This document shows, piece by piece, positions 43,900 to 55,074 of a DNA stretch of 64,000 nt. Made by a program: the position numbers and the translations under genes. Location: the NCBI GenBank assembly GCA_032871835.1, contig CM065299.1, forward strand, positions 81,969,652 to 82,033,651. Reading direction: 5' to 3'. The notes beneath the pieces are model-generated. The model worked only from the letters and a program-made list of their open reading frames with translations. It ran no database searches and had not been told where the DNA came from. This DNA comes from Dipteronia dyeriana. Lineage: Eukaryota; Streptophyta; Magnoliopsida; Sapindales; Sapindaceae. Numbering within the stretch: the first letter of the stretch is position 1; each line of letters begins with the position of its first letter.

Positions 43900-44720
43900 A
43901 CTGTGGAAAAACCCTGATTTTTTTATCAGACTACCCTTCAAACTCAATGAGAATGTCAACCCAACAAAAGCCACCCACTCAGGGATGTCTCCCTCTAACC
44001 TATCCCTGGCCACTAAAGAATGTGGAGAACTCCTCAGACAAGGCCTGATAGAGTCTACCTCCTCCCCATGGGCTTGCCAAGCCTTCTACGTTGAGAAAAG
44101 GTCAGAACAACTCAGAGGGAAAGAAAAGGCTCGTAATTGACTGCAAGCCTCTCAATCTCTTCCTCTTTAACGACAAGTTCCCAGTCCCCAGTCCCCAGTC
44201 CCCAGTCCCCAAAGCCAACACGTTGTTTTTCCAGCTCCCTGACGCCACTATTTTCTCCAAGGTTGACTTTAAAGGAGCCTTTTGACAGATCGTTATCCAT
44301 CCTGATGACAGGCCCAAGACGACTTTCTGCCTCCCGAATGCCCAGTACCAATGGACAGTCCTACCTTTTGGCCTAAAAACAGCCCCTTCGCTCTTTCAAA
44401 AGGCCATCACCAGGATTTTCCGTCCCATCCTCCATACTGCCCTGCTATACATCGACAATATCCTGTTATTTTCACCTGACAAGGAATCCCACGATAAGCT
44501 CCTACAACAATTCCACCAGATCATTGACAAGTATGGAATCATGCTATCCGACAAGAAAAGCTCAATTGGTGTTTCTGAAATTGAGTTCCTTGGCATGAAA
44601 ATCAAATATGGGTCCTATGTCCCTGGACCACATCTGGCAAGACAACTCCTTGTCTTCCCAGATTCGAACCTTTCTTAAAAACAGGTTCAACAATTCCTTG
44701 GCATCGTCAATTACATCAGA
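43900..44720 (+). pseudogene. Reverse transcriptase region, endogenous caulimovirid
   Basis: It starts in frame with the protease (GECGELLRQGLIES-like wording near 44010) and shifts frame around 44095-44140. It continues with VIDCKPLN, a stop at 44283, then VLPFGLKTAPSLFQ and the catalytic region. There, Asn stands at the second Asp of the YxDD motif (44448-44459). A 7-bp unit is repeated at 44179-44210, lengthening the protein before the palm. A further stop lies near 44678. Not functional. Confidence 0.85.
44179..44210. repeat. 7-bp tandem repeat within viral RT
   Basis: CCCCAGT-type units occur four times in a row. The array adds residues without changing frame, giving a Pro/Ser/Gln/Val stretch in the RT. 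Confidence 0.85.
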
Positions 44721-44756
44721 GACTTTATCCCCCAGGCAAGTCATTACACGACAAGC

Positions 44757-45401
44757 TTGTCCAAGCTCCTCAAGAAAGATCCCCCTCTGTGGGATACCTC
44801 TTACTCCAAGGTCGTCGCCCACTTAAAGGAAGTCTCTCAGAAACCTCTCCCTCTCCATATCCCTTCTTTGGGACAACTCATCCTACAGACTAATGCCAGT
44901 GATCACTTCTGGGGAGCCATCCTCTTTGAAGAATCCAATGGAAAACGCCACTACTGTGGCCATGCAAGTGGACAGTTCAAAGACGCCCAAAAGCATTATC
45001 ACACGGTCTACAAGGAAATCCTCGCAGTAAAAAATGGGATCTCCAAATTTGATTACCACCTCAGGACTAAGAACTTCATCATCGAAATGGATAATTCATC
45101 TTTCCCAAAAGTCCTTGAATTCCATAACAAACTTCCTCCTAATCCTCAGCTTTTGAGACACAAAGACTGGTTCTCCAGGTATGACTTTTCAGTCAAGCAC
45201 ATAAAAGGTGACCACAACATTATCCCAGACATGCTTTCCAGACCTCACCCTATCACCCTGATTTCTCGTACTAGATCGATCCATTTACTTTACATGATCT
45301 CCTCACAGGCCTCGTCCTCATCAGCCCCACCTGCTGTCCCGTCATCTCATCACTTCCCACTAGAATTTATGGCTACTCTGCCACCAGGTCAACTCCCCTA
45401 G
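44757..45401 (+). pseudogene. RNase H region, endogenous caulimovirid
   Basis: An open frame of 214 codons with the RNase H order: LILQTNASDHFWGAIL, where Asn is at the first catalytic Asp position. Then HTVYKEILAVKNGI with the Glu, NFIIEMDNSSF with the next Asp, and the terminal HIKGDHNIIPDMLSRPH. A Ser/Pro/Ala-rich tail follows. It would remove RNA during minus-strand synthesis. The changed Asp predicts loss of activity. Confidence 0.85.
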
Positions 45402-45648
45402 GTCCTACAGGTTGAAGAATTTGCCAAAAAATATGTCCCAATATACCTTACCCAGATCAATGACCAGGGCTGCCTTCACCAACTAGCTAATCCTACCAAA
45501 CCATATCTCAACCCTTTTGTATCTCCCCCTTTCTATTATTACTCCGACCAGGTGTAATGGTTCTTATGGTGTTTATCAGTCCTCCATCATCATGCCATAG
45601 TTTTCCCTCTCCAGGCATTATACGGTTTTATCCAGAACCCGACCTCTC

Positions 45649-46158
45649 ATGGCCTCCAAACTTTCCTACAGTGGTTCAATCCCCTATCCGTCTGGCACAC
45701 TGATCTTACCAGGCTTATGGGCTAATACCATCTTTGGAAAATGGACCCAGAACCGGCCGCCAAGGTATGTTGCATTTGGATCTTCAGCAAGCCCTACAGG
45801 CACAATCCACATACCCAGCTCCTTTGGACCTCCAATACCAGCTATGAATGGGATACATCGTACGACTACGAAAGACTGTACCAGACCGGTATCCAGATCG
45901 TACGACTACGAAAGACTGTACCAGACCGGTATCCAGATCCCTCTCCTCAACTTTCTTTGTGACGTCAACAATGAAAAAACAGATGTTATTTTTATCCTTC
46001 CAGATGTCCCACGGGACCCAACAAGAACCTGGCACCCTTTTCAGAATTCTTATCTACTGGACTCCCAAGACCAAGCTGACACGTGGCCCTGTTCCATTTG
46101 TGGGGTTCTTGACTCGGACAACGAATACCACGCCACCTGTAATCTCAGCAGTCTGTAG
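45649..46158 (+). pseudogene. C-terminal viral ORF with zinc-finger-like end
   Basis: 169 codons from ATG 45649, overlapped by a second frame (45848-46234). The frame swap is caused by a 40-bp tandem duplication at 45857-45936, which is not a multiple of three. The end reads CSICGVLDSDNEYHATC, a CX2CX9HX3C arrangement that could bind zinc. I do not recognise the protein. By position it is the end of the viral polyprotein or a separate small ORF. Confidence 0.5.
45857..45936. repeat. 40-bp exact tandem duplication
   Basis: Two identical 40-bp copies, each starting ATCGTACGACTACGAAAGAC and ending CGGTATCCAG. They are identical, so the duplication is recent compared with the general decay of the provirus. 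Confidence 0.95.
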
Positions 46159-46344
46159 CTTTTCATACTTATCTTATCTGTATAATTATTGGTGTGTTTA
46201 CCAGCTGCCAGACAGCTCCCTATTGCTTTGTTGAATTTCGTGAAATTATTGTTGTATGTCGGCCATCTCCTTAGGCCTTATTGTTTTGTAAGATATGCTT
46301 GCCCGCCACATGTTTGAGCCAGATCTCTCTAGAGCCTCCTTTCC

Positions 46345-46355
46345 TTATATAAGGA
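46345..46355 (+). promoter_or_regulatory. Viral core promoter TATA box
   Basis: TTATATAAGGA, after a pyrimidine-rich stretch, closely resembles the TATA region of caulimovirid full-length-transcript promoters. It lies after the last ORF, where the pregenomic promoter sits in a circular genome. Confidence 0.65.
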
Positions 46356-46391
46356 ATAATGCTCTCGTTGTAAATCAGTCAGAAAAATCAG

Positions 46392-46397
46392 AATAAA
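46392..46397 (+). terminator. Polyadenylation signal AATAAA
   Basis: AATAAA lies about 40 bp after the TATA box, the position used by caulimovirids to make a terminally redundant RNA. Confidence 0.55.
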
Positions 46398-46802
46398 ATT
46401 TGAGTATTTGTTTTCATATGGCTTTCTAAAGTTTCTCTCGTCCCAATCTTCAGACAGCCCTATATCTTGATCTATGATTCGTCTTCAAAGTCTCAGTATG
46501 CTCTATGCTTGCCTCTTATGAGGGCCCTGCATATCAGAACAAATTTTGGTTTTCTAGTCTAGTATATCGGCTGGAATACCTGGACATATCCATAACCAGA
46601 ATGCTGTTGGCTAGGATAAACTCAGGTTTAACAACGCCATGTACTGACCAGATTTTGACTTAAGATCTCCACTCGTCTCTGGTTGTATTTTCAAGTGAGT
46701 ACCCTGTTTAGGCCGTTGAGGAAAGGCTGTTTGGTGGGGAAAACGAAACTAAATACTCTCTGTGAGATGGTTGTGGAACTCTCTGCCGTCGACAATATAT
46801 AA
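46398..46802 (+). other. Viral leader remnant with possible primer site
   Basis: Noncoding sequence after the promoter. GCATATCAGAACAA near 46529 resembles, with mismatches, the initiator-tRNA-Met primer site that caulimovirids use. This is only suggestive. The block ends at the TACTATAA border repeat. Confidence 0.35.
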
Positions 46803-46810
46803 TACTATAA

Positions 46811-46830
46811 TATATATATATATATATATA
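46811..46830. repeat. (TA)n microsatellite, right of provirus
   Basis: A pure TA tract at the right border, matching the TA-rich left border (39972-40080). Confidence 0.85.
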
Positions 46831-47259
46831 TTATTGCATTAATGCTTTCAGTTATAGTTGGAAATAAATTATTCTGGAATATATATATTGGGCCACTTTG
46901 ATCATTTAAAAATATTGTCCCATCTTATCCTAACCATATGAAATACATAATAGAACTAAATGAAGCAAAATGAAAAACAAAATGAAAAACAAAATGAAAA
47001 AAACTGATTTTTTTTATATAAAATATGATTTTTTTAATATATAAAAAAATGAAAAACAAAATGAAAAACAAAAACGAAAAACGAAAAACAAGTATTTTGT
47101 GTTTTTAAAATCTTTCACTTTTAACAATGGTTTTGTTTTTCAATTTTTTTTTCGTTTTTTGAAAATAAAATGAAAAACAGTTAACGAACGTGTTTTCGAA
47201 ATCATTTTGAAAAATAAAAACGAAAACGGACTGAAAAACAGCTGCAGGACGGGGCCTTA

Positions 47260-47727
47260 GGATTTTAAAGTATCTTATAGTTTTAATTTATTTAGAAACA
47301 ATAATTTACTAATAATTAAAAGAAAAAAAATCAAAAACATATCTAGTAATATATATTAATCAATTATTTTTATCTAAATTCAAGTGAATTCATTATAAAT
47401 ATAAAACAAAATCTCTTATTATAAAATTATATTGTAATTTATTTTTTTAAAGAATAAATATTATCATTTTCTATTGTTTATGTTGTTTTTCTTGTTATTA
47501 TTTATTTTTTAATATTGTGTTTCTTGATTTTTTGGTTAGAACATGTAAGATTATTTAGTTAACATCGAGTAAGTATTCTATTTGTTTTATTTTATCTAAA
47601 CTTTATTTTATTTTTATTAAAAATCATTTTATTATAATATTAAATTTTCCATTTTTTTAAATAACTGTTGTTTCGTTCGAATACACCATATAATTTAAAT
47701 TTTTGGGTCAACCGCTGGCCCACCTCT
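47260..47727. other. AT-rich host spacer
   Basis: No domain, RNA gene or element end was found between the MITE's TTA duplication and the left TSD of the large MULE. Confidence 0.4.
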
Positions 47728-48169
47728 GCATCTAGAAGGGCTCGAAAAATAAATAACACTATTTGGGGTGGTTATTGTGCAAATATCACCACATTAATAA
47801 TTCATATTTAAAAGACATCAATTAAGCTGATCAGAACAAAATATCCAAAAACAGTGAGTTTATGTCGATTTCAAAGTGAGAAAGAAAAAGTAAAGAGAGA
47901 AAGAAATCGAGGCCAACTGAATCAACTACAATGAAAGTAACCGAAAGTTGGAGAGCAGTGGAATTTCAAGAATTGACCAGAAAATTTACAATCGATAGAG
48001 GTAAGTTGATATAGTTTTTTTAACGTTTTTATTGTTCATAAGTTGTCGTGCATGTTTGATGAGTTGTGCGTTGATTGAAATTACAGATTAGGGTTGATTT
48101 GTGGATCTGAGAATGGTTATGGGTTATGTTAGAGTTTGAAATCAGGTTGAACTTTCTTTTTAACGAAGA

Positions 48170-48665
48170 TGAATTTCTAGGTTTTCAAGCCTTTTCCGAG
48201 CTTTTTAGAACCTATTCCGAGTTTTTATGAAAACCGTCCGAGCTTTTTTTTCTTCTAAAAATTAGATTTTTAAACTTTGAATCTCCGAGACTTTTTGAAA
48301 CATGTCCGAGTTTTTTAGAACCTATTCTAATTTTTTTTGAAACACGTCCTAATTTTTTTTTAGGAAAATTAAGTTTTTAAAATTTTGAATCTCCGAGATT
48401 TTTTGAAACATGTTCGAGTTTTTTTGAACCAAATCCAGGACTTTCTGAAACACATCTGAGCTTTTTCTTTAGGAAAATGAGGTTTATTAAACATTGTATT
48501 GTTCGATCTTGTTTTCGAAAGCTCAGAGTTTTTTTTTTCAAAGCTCCGAGCTTTTTTTTTCAAAGTTACAAGTTTTTTTTTAAAGCTTCGAGCTTTTTTG
48601 TCAAAACTGCGAGCTTTTTTTTTTCAAATCTCCAAGCTTTTTAAAACAGTATCCGAGCCTTTTTA
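48170..48665. repeat. Left subterminal CGAGCTTTTTT array
   Basis: About fifteen diverged copies of (T)CCGAGCTTTTTTT spaced roughly 20-40 bp apart, with TTTTGAAACA-type spacers. The mirror-image array is at 57625-57790. Confidence 0.8.
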
Positions 48666-48735
48666 TTGCTATGCCCTAGAATTTTATTTACTTTCCCAGC
48701 CTTTTACAGTTTACTTATTTATTGCTTCTGTGAAA

Positions 48736-51700
48736 ATGCTGATGAGGAACTTGAAGGATCTCCTTAAAACTCTAGAGGAAGAATGGTATGAGAGGGAACT
48801 TACTCGCCACGACCATTTTGATGACCTTGGGCAAATAGACGATGCACTAAATCGGGTCCTTAAAATTTTTATTGTTGAAGACCGACGTCAGTTCATGGAG
48901 TCGTGTTTCGGGCATTTCCTGACGATGCATCGTCATATGAAGTTTTTGGGGGGTGTTATCCGTTGGCTGCTTATACGAGAGCTGTATCATGATGGCCTGG
49001 TAGATTAGATGCGTTTCATGTTAGGGCATCATTCGGTGAGGATCTCAAAGGTAGAATTTTTCCTTGATCACCGGATTGTAGTTCGAAGCCGTACCGGACA
49101 CGACGATGTATGCTAACGTGGATAATGACATACAACAGCGGTACTTTGCTGGTATGACGAGGTCGACTTCGAACAGATGAAATTTGTTCTGCACCGCAGT
49201 GAGTTTGAGCAGTTGTACGATGTTGTGAAGCTATTCCTCCTCTATATGCTGAACTAGACACTTATGGGGTTGGACGAGAGAGAAAAGATCCTAGTGAGGC
49301 AGTTTCGGCTAATCGAGAACTTTGATGTTTTCGATGTGTTCCTGTGGGGTGCCCACCTGTACAAGCATTCTATTTATGGATTCAAGTATACGTTTGGCTG
49401 GCGACGTGAATAATTCGAGGGACGCCAGCCAACAAAGAGCGTTGACTTACACACGGTGGAGAACTACAACATTTACGGTCTATCTCATGCCTTATTGGTA
49501 AGAATTTTGAATTACAACATTACATTATTTATCGTTTGATAAATATTATGGATTCTTATCGTACTTATCTTTTATACAGATATTTGCTTTAGAGGTGATT
49601 CTAGAGCTTGGCATCCAATTCGAGACCCAAAGGCCTACAGATCTGTCTACCCGTATTTTGAAGTGAGAGTTGAACAAACAACCAAGATGGGGGAAGTTGG
49701 CCAAGATTTTCACAGCGAGGGTAAGTATCTTATTTGATCATGTTTGTAGTTGTTACTATGTATACAATTACAATGGTCTAACTACGGTTTCAGATGTTTA
49801 AGATGACGGGACTGGTGCCCACAGTAGCTGAGAGGGGTGAACGATACTTCGCGGGCATAGACAAGGGAGGCAGTCGTATATAGAGCATGACGTAATGCAT
49901 ATTTCGGATCAGGTTCCTGATCAGCCTATCACTGGTGACAGCAGCGAGACAGAGGCTTCTGACCCGGAGGGTGTGGATGGGAGGCCTAGTGACACAGATG
50001 GTTCAAAGTCGGAGGCTTTAGAAGAGAGGAATAGGCGGGTTCGATTTACGATACTTGAAGTTACATCTAGAGGGGATTCTCGTGGGGGGGGGGGGGGGGG
50101 GGGGGGGAGGAGATATAGGTGATCGAGAGGTACGTAACAATTACTGTTTTGCATTATTTATAAATTCAAACTTGTGAATGTTTTAGTACTGACAATTTAA
50201 ACCTGATTTCAGACCCTCTGGGAATGTCAATTGAACGTAGTGATTAATACCGTTCGGAAGAGTGAGGAGGATCGAAAGCGAAAGCGAAAGCAAAAGCACC
50301 GAGAGTTACTGGAAATGATCCGGGCGCTTTAGCGGTCAGGGTCGATGTCACAGATGCCCATAGATGATCTATCATCTCATGATCAAGACTTCAATCTTGG
50401 AGACAGGATAGGTAGTCATCATGAGGGCACAGACCCAAGGAGCGAACGTGACCAACAACCGCATACTTGGGAGATGTGACCCGATCGTGAGCATCAATTC
50501 CCTACTGGCGATACAGGACTTGGTAAACAGACAGCAATCTTATCATAACAGAGGACCCCTACAAGCATTGGATCTTTATCAGTGGGCACCCGGAGCAGCC
50601 CACCTCCCAGTTTTATTGGCTAGAGCTCACCCCTTTGCCACAACGCACCCCCTCCGCCATATCGCATTGCACCCCATAAATCTGACACATCTGGTCGATC
50701 CCAGAGCAGCTCATCACCTAGATTCATTGGTCTAAAGCGCACCTCTCTACCATATCGCAGCTTACCCCATAGATCTGACACCTCTAATCCCCATCCTCAG
50801 TGATATTGCCCCGAGCGCACTTTTTTACTGGGGCAGAGTTCGTTCTCCCACCACCATACCCCATCAGTTAGGCCGCGGGTTCGCAAGTGAGGCTGGCAGT
50901 TGTTGAGCCTATACACTGAACCAAGTATACCGAAGAGGTAAAGGGTACGACCGTCACCAGAGCATGCATTCCTTCCCAATGCTTTGGTTAACACTGACTA
51001 GCTTGAGGCGTACAAAGCATACAAGAGGAACGTGACATGGGAATTGTAAGTATAACACTTTCTATCACATTTAAACAATTGTTGGGTAAAATTAAATGGC
51101 TTTCTAACTTCTTGAAAAAACTATACACTCGTGATATGGATCAACTGGAGCCAGTCCATGTCACATGGTTCCACCGACTGTAAGAAAACTTCATGAAGTT
51201 GTTCGACACGGTACGTTCGTCACTTGAATTGTCTTTTAGGTTACGGTAGAATACTAACACATTTAACGGTTTATATTGTCAACATAAGGACGCATACTTG
51301 CACATTTTACGAAAGCGTCAACAATCATACCCCACTGTCTATAGTCAGAGGATTAACGTACTGGATACATAGTTTTGTGTAAGTGTTGATAATGTACTAT
51401 TGTTTATACAAATTTTTATTCTTCGTGTTCCTTACTTTTCGGTAAATTATTTATGAACAGGCATTGTTGGAGTATCAGTGGACCAGAATCGTGCCTCTTG
51501 ATGGTGCGGTGAATATCGTGATAAAAAACTAGCTTGTGTTGAGGTCTAGGTGGTCAGTTGAGGACCTTATAACCGTCCGTAGAGTGGTCATGTCAAGAAA
51601 TCGTCCTTAGCATGAGGTTGACACGGTGAGTGTTCTACCATTATGGGTGGGAGGTGCTTAATTAAAAATTGTAATTTATCATAACACTTTCAAATCGCGT

Positions 51701-52080
51701 ACATATAGGTTCTGATACCGTGCAATATCGGCCGCAAACATTGGCTCATGACGATGGTTGACCTCACTACTGGGAAGATCCATATCCTAGACCCCTTCAG
51801 ACATGAAGTTCTCACGTATATCAAGAAACAACAGTTTGCATCACTTAGGTGGTTTTTGCCCTCCATGTTGCATCAGGTGAGGTTTCACGATGCGAGATCC
51901 CCGGCCCACCCAAAGTTTGCCAAGCGGAATGGGCCCTTTCGGGTAAGCTTGGTGTGTACATCTGTTGTTCCCCAACAAAGTCAAGGGTAAGACTGTTTCA
52001 ACCACTTATTAACTTAAAGTTGGTTTTATTAACATTCTATTGTAACGGTTGTTAATGTGGTGCATTGTAGGGGCCCATAC
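48736..52080 (+). pseudogene. DUF1985 / Ulp1-like protease pseudogene of the MULE
   Basis: From about ATG 48736 the frame reads a DUF1985-like domain (SCFGHFLTMHRHMKF, WLLIRELYHDGLVD). More of it follows in other frames (LDEREKILVRQFRLIENF, WGAHLYKHSIYGFK). A Ser/Glu-rich middle holds a poly-G run at 50084. The C-terminus is Ulp1-like: HWLMTMVDLTTGKIHILDP with the catalytic His and Asp. Near 51935-51960, in a shifted frame, GKLGVYICC has Leu where the catalytic Cys is expected. Introns are possible; GTAAG-type donors are seen. In Ulp1 proteins the triad cleaves SUMO-like conjugates. This copy is dead. Confidence 0.75.
50084..50107. repeat. 24-base poly-G run
   Basis: Twenty-four consecutive G bases inside the Ulp1-like pseudogene. 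Such runs are unstable, can form G-quadruplexes and are often miscounted in assemblies. Confidence 0.95.
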
Positions 52081-52399
52081 ATTAAGATGGATGGAGTACG
52101 TACTAGCAGAAAATTATGATTTTGATTGGTCAGAAGACAATATGTGCACCATTATGGAGAAAATGGTTGTGGAGGTTTTTTGTAACTCCCCGACCCCAAT
52201 AGTTGTAGTTTTTTTATGTACGTAACACTTATAGTAATAAAAGTATTCATTTAATTACTTATGTCAAGTGTTTGCAATTATAAGAACAACTCCATTGCAT
52301 ACCTCGAAAAAAAAGTGATAATTAACACGGTTGTCTTAATTAAACAATAACTTAATGAAAAAGTCTTACAATTACAAATAATGAAAATGACATCAATAT

Positions 52400-55069
52400 G
52401 AATGCCTCCATTCATAACACAATTGAGTTCTTCTTAGGGTACGACTGTTTATTATGTCCAACTAAATGACAGATGCTACACCTGCGACGGTATTTTTTAG
52501 GAACAATTCTACTCCCACTTGCATTAATCAAAGGCGAGTTAGAATACCTCCTGCTATTGTGTCCTGATTGTCCACATATTCTACACGATTGTGTGGTTTT
52601 CCTTTCTGAAGATGAGGCATGTCAACCCTTCATCGGGCAACCTGATTGTCTCTTTGACTTTGGATTTAAAACTACTCGTGATGCGATGTCGGATGACACG
52701 ATCCATGAAGAAGGATGTCTAACAGGCATAATAAGAACTGAGTATGCATCAATAAGTGTTTGCCTCTTGCAGTAGTCCGTACACAGGGATGTGAAATCAA
52801 GTTTCCATCTCTATAGCAACAATGAAATTTATGAGCTTCACGTTTTAGTAATAAAAAGCGTAAACTGTAACTTGTAATGTACCTTGTCGCTGCGAGTGTA
52901 TGAGAACGTGGAAAATGGTCCATTTGGAATTAGTTGCATGTGCATTTCTTCTGCGCTAAGTCAACAATCCACTGCTTTCCAAGCCGTTTGACGGAGAATA
53001 TATTCCAGTAGATTGGATTAACGGTCATAAAACCGCACTTCTCTACATGTTACAGGATCACCAGATGTCGCATGGACTATGCCGCTCGATAACGATCGTG
53101 GTACCACTGCTGCAACATATTCCTAATGAACTCTGCCAGTGTCAACATAGGCAGTTGTAGTGCAAATGTTATGCATAAGTTTATGCATTTTGTAGCATTT
53201 GTTGTCATCACCCTGTACCTTCTTTCGGGACAATGTACTTAAGACCACTTATGTGGAATAACAATATTAACATAATCTAATGCATTCTGGTGCAAGTTAC
53301 GTAACTCTTCCATATGTCGGTTATATTTCAACTCAGTGTATGATCAAGTTACTTTGTCTAACACTGCGGCAACATCTTTTCTGTGGAATTGCTTCTTAAT
53401 ATTTTCAAAAAAAAGTGCCAACAACATATGGTATAGGTTGCATAAGGGAACACTTTAGAAATCCCTGCTTCAATGCTTGAATGTCATTCGGAAATGAAAA
53501 CCAGATCATATATATGACCAAGGGCACCCTTCAAGCAATCCAAAAACCACTCCCATGAAAGGTTGTTTTCTGAGTCGTCGTAACCAAAAGCAATTGGATA
53601 CACTTTTTCATTCCCATCTTGTGCAGTTGCAATAAACATTATACGTCCGAATCTTCCCTTCAAATGGGTACCATCAATTGCAATAACTAGATGCATACAC
53701 GTTCGAAATCTTCTAAGTGAGGCACCCAACGACATGAAAAAATAGAGAAATTTACCATCTTCTGTGCACTGTAAGTCAGTCATTGTATCGAGATTTTGTT
53801 GTTTCAGCACGTAACTGAAAGATGGCAGTAGTTAGAAGGTTTCTTCATACGTTCCACACTTCAGTGACAATGCATAATGCAGAGCTTGATGTGCATTACT
53901 GTACATGATTTTGATGCCATACATTGTTTTCATGTTGGCGATTATGTCCTTGGGACGCATGAGACGCCCATCTTGTTGTTGAAATCTAGGTGCGACGACT
54001 TCTTCAATTATGACTGCACTAGCTTGTCAATGTCGACGGTGAATCTCCTACAACGAACAAGTGTGATCGTTGACAAAACTACTTACTTGGAAGTTCGTCT
54101 CTTCATCTCTCATCACAACTCTTAATTTCCACGTACATCTGTCTATCAAACAAACCAGATGTAACATTGTCTTATTGGACCTTTTGACCTTCCACTCGAA
54201 GTACTGCCGCATTGCAAATTGGCCAACTAGTCTCTTCAAATCCTTTTTAGTCAGAAAAATTTGACCTAAATATATCTTGCTTGTAGGTTCTTCTTCTACC
54301 AAGTTCCTGTTTCCACCCATACCAAACGGGTATGAATCTGCTCCGAGAATAACCCACGTTATGACATTATCAGAATCATATGGAGTTACATTAGGCCAGA
54401 CCTTGGAAGTCCCAACCATATCTAGTGCACTGCAACTAACTTTGTGTACACGTCTTCCACTTCTTTCGATTTGGACAGGCTATTCCTCTTCCTCAGTGTT
54501 CTCTACAAGCTCTACCGAATCAATATTTACATCATTATTCATCTCATGAATCGACCCAAGATTCGGTTCAGTGTTCTGCTCATTGTTCATGTCATTGTAG
54601 ATCTCATTGTATTGCTCATTGTACTGCCTATTATTCATCTCAATTTGACGAATTTGACAACCAAACACATCGTCGAATTGAGGTCCAACTATATCAACAT
54701 GGTCGGCTACTACCGGTGGGACACCACACATGTTTTTTCGACCTTCGGTCCCACTATTTTCTGTGAACACTTGGTTGCTTCCACTAAAATATAGAAATTG
54801 TTAGGTATTTTCACGAGGAGGAATGTTATTACCTATCACATATCCTACTGTCCTCTCAATTAGACTGACACATACTTTAGGGATCACTCTATCTTCCCCT
54901 AATATAAACTGACCATCATCGTCGTTTCTTATAAATGTGTGACATGTAGTGCCAGGAACAATTGATATAGACTATAGATCAACATTGTATTAGCTCACAT
55001 CATACTTCACAACAGTTTGCACGATCACCACCAATTCTTCGTAAGTCATACTCTTTGACACATGCATTC
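52400..55069 (-). pseudogene. MULE transposase pseudogene, interrupted by a solo LTR
   Basis: The minus strand, from about 57600 leftward, reads IVITYNGQ, a stop, EQLPDGS, a stop, RFLGSDNQ to 57478. After the solo LTR it resumes at 55069 with GMHVSKSMTYEELV. Next: an acidic Asn-rich region (54770-54480), the MuDR-type DNA-binding region (54419-54048, FEWKVKRSNKTMLHLVCLID), and the MULE core (53810-53484, VIAIDGTHLKGRFG, ENNLSWEWFLDC). The core ends VFISE then a stop. A SWIM-type region (KCTCN, FPRSHTL, with Arg in place of a Cys) and two zinc knuckles (52600-52440) follow. Several stops make it inactive. Confidence 0.85.
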
Positions 55070-55074
55070 CTTGG

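Larger units (their letters stand above)
40081..46802 (+). mobile_element. Endogenous caulimovirid (florendovirus/petuvirus-like), 6.7 kb, decayed
   Basis: A plus-strand string of domains in the order movement protein, coat protein with zinc finger, retropepsin, RT, RNase H, then a C-terminal region, promoter and polyadenylation signal. There is no integrase and there are no LTRs, which fits a pararetrovirus with one large polyprotein. An 8-bp repeat TACTATAA flanks it (40073-40080 and 46803-46810), and TA-rich DNA lies on both sides, as is known for florendovirus insertions. It is a fossil: at least three frame changes and six or more stops, plus changed catalytic residues in RT and RNase H. 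Confidence 0.85.
39633..47256. mobile_element. Harbinger/Tourist-like MITE split by a provirus
   Basis: The left end GGGTCCGTCCTGTAAGCG pairs with the right end read inward, GGCCCCGTCCTGCAGCTG. Both continue GTTTTTCAGT. The flanks are TTA (39630-39632) and TTA (47257-47259), the PIF/Harbinger target. Left part 39633-40080 and right part 46803-47256 together give about 0.9 kb, AT-rich and noncoding, with GAAAAT-type repeats in both arms and a (TA)n centre. The provirus 40081-46802 sits in that centre. Confidence 0.75.

Noticed and set aside
53877..54549. Plus-strand ORFs of 64-90 codons
   Set aside because: Shadows of the MULE transposase on the minus strand.
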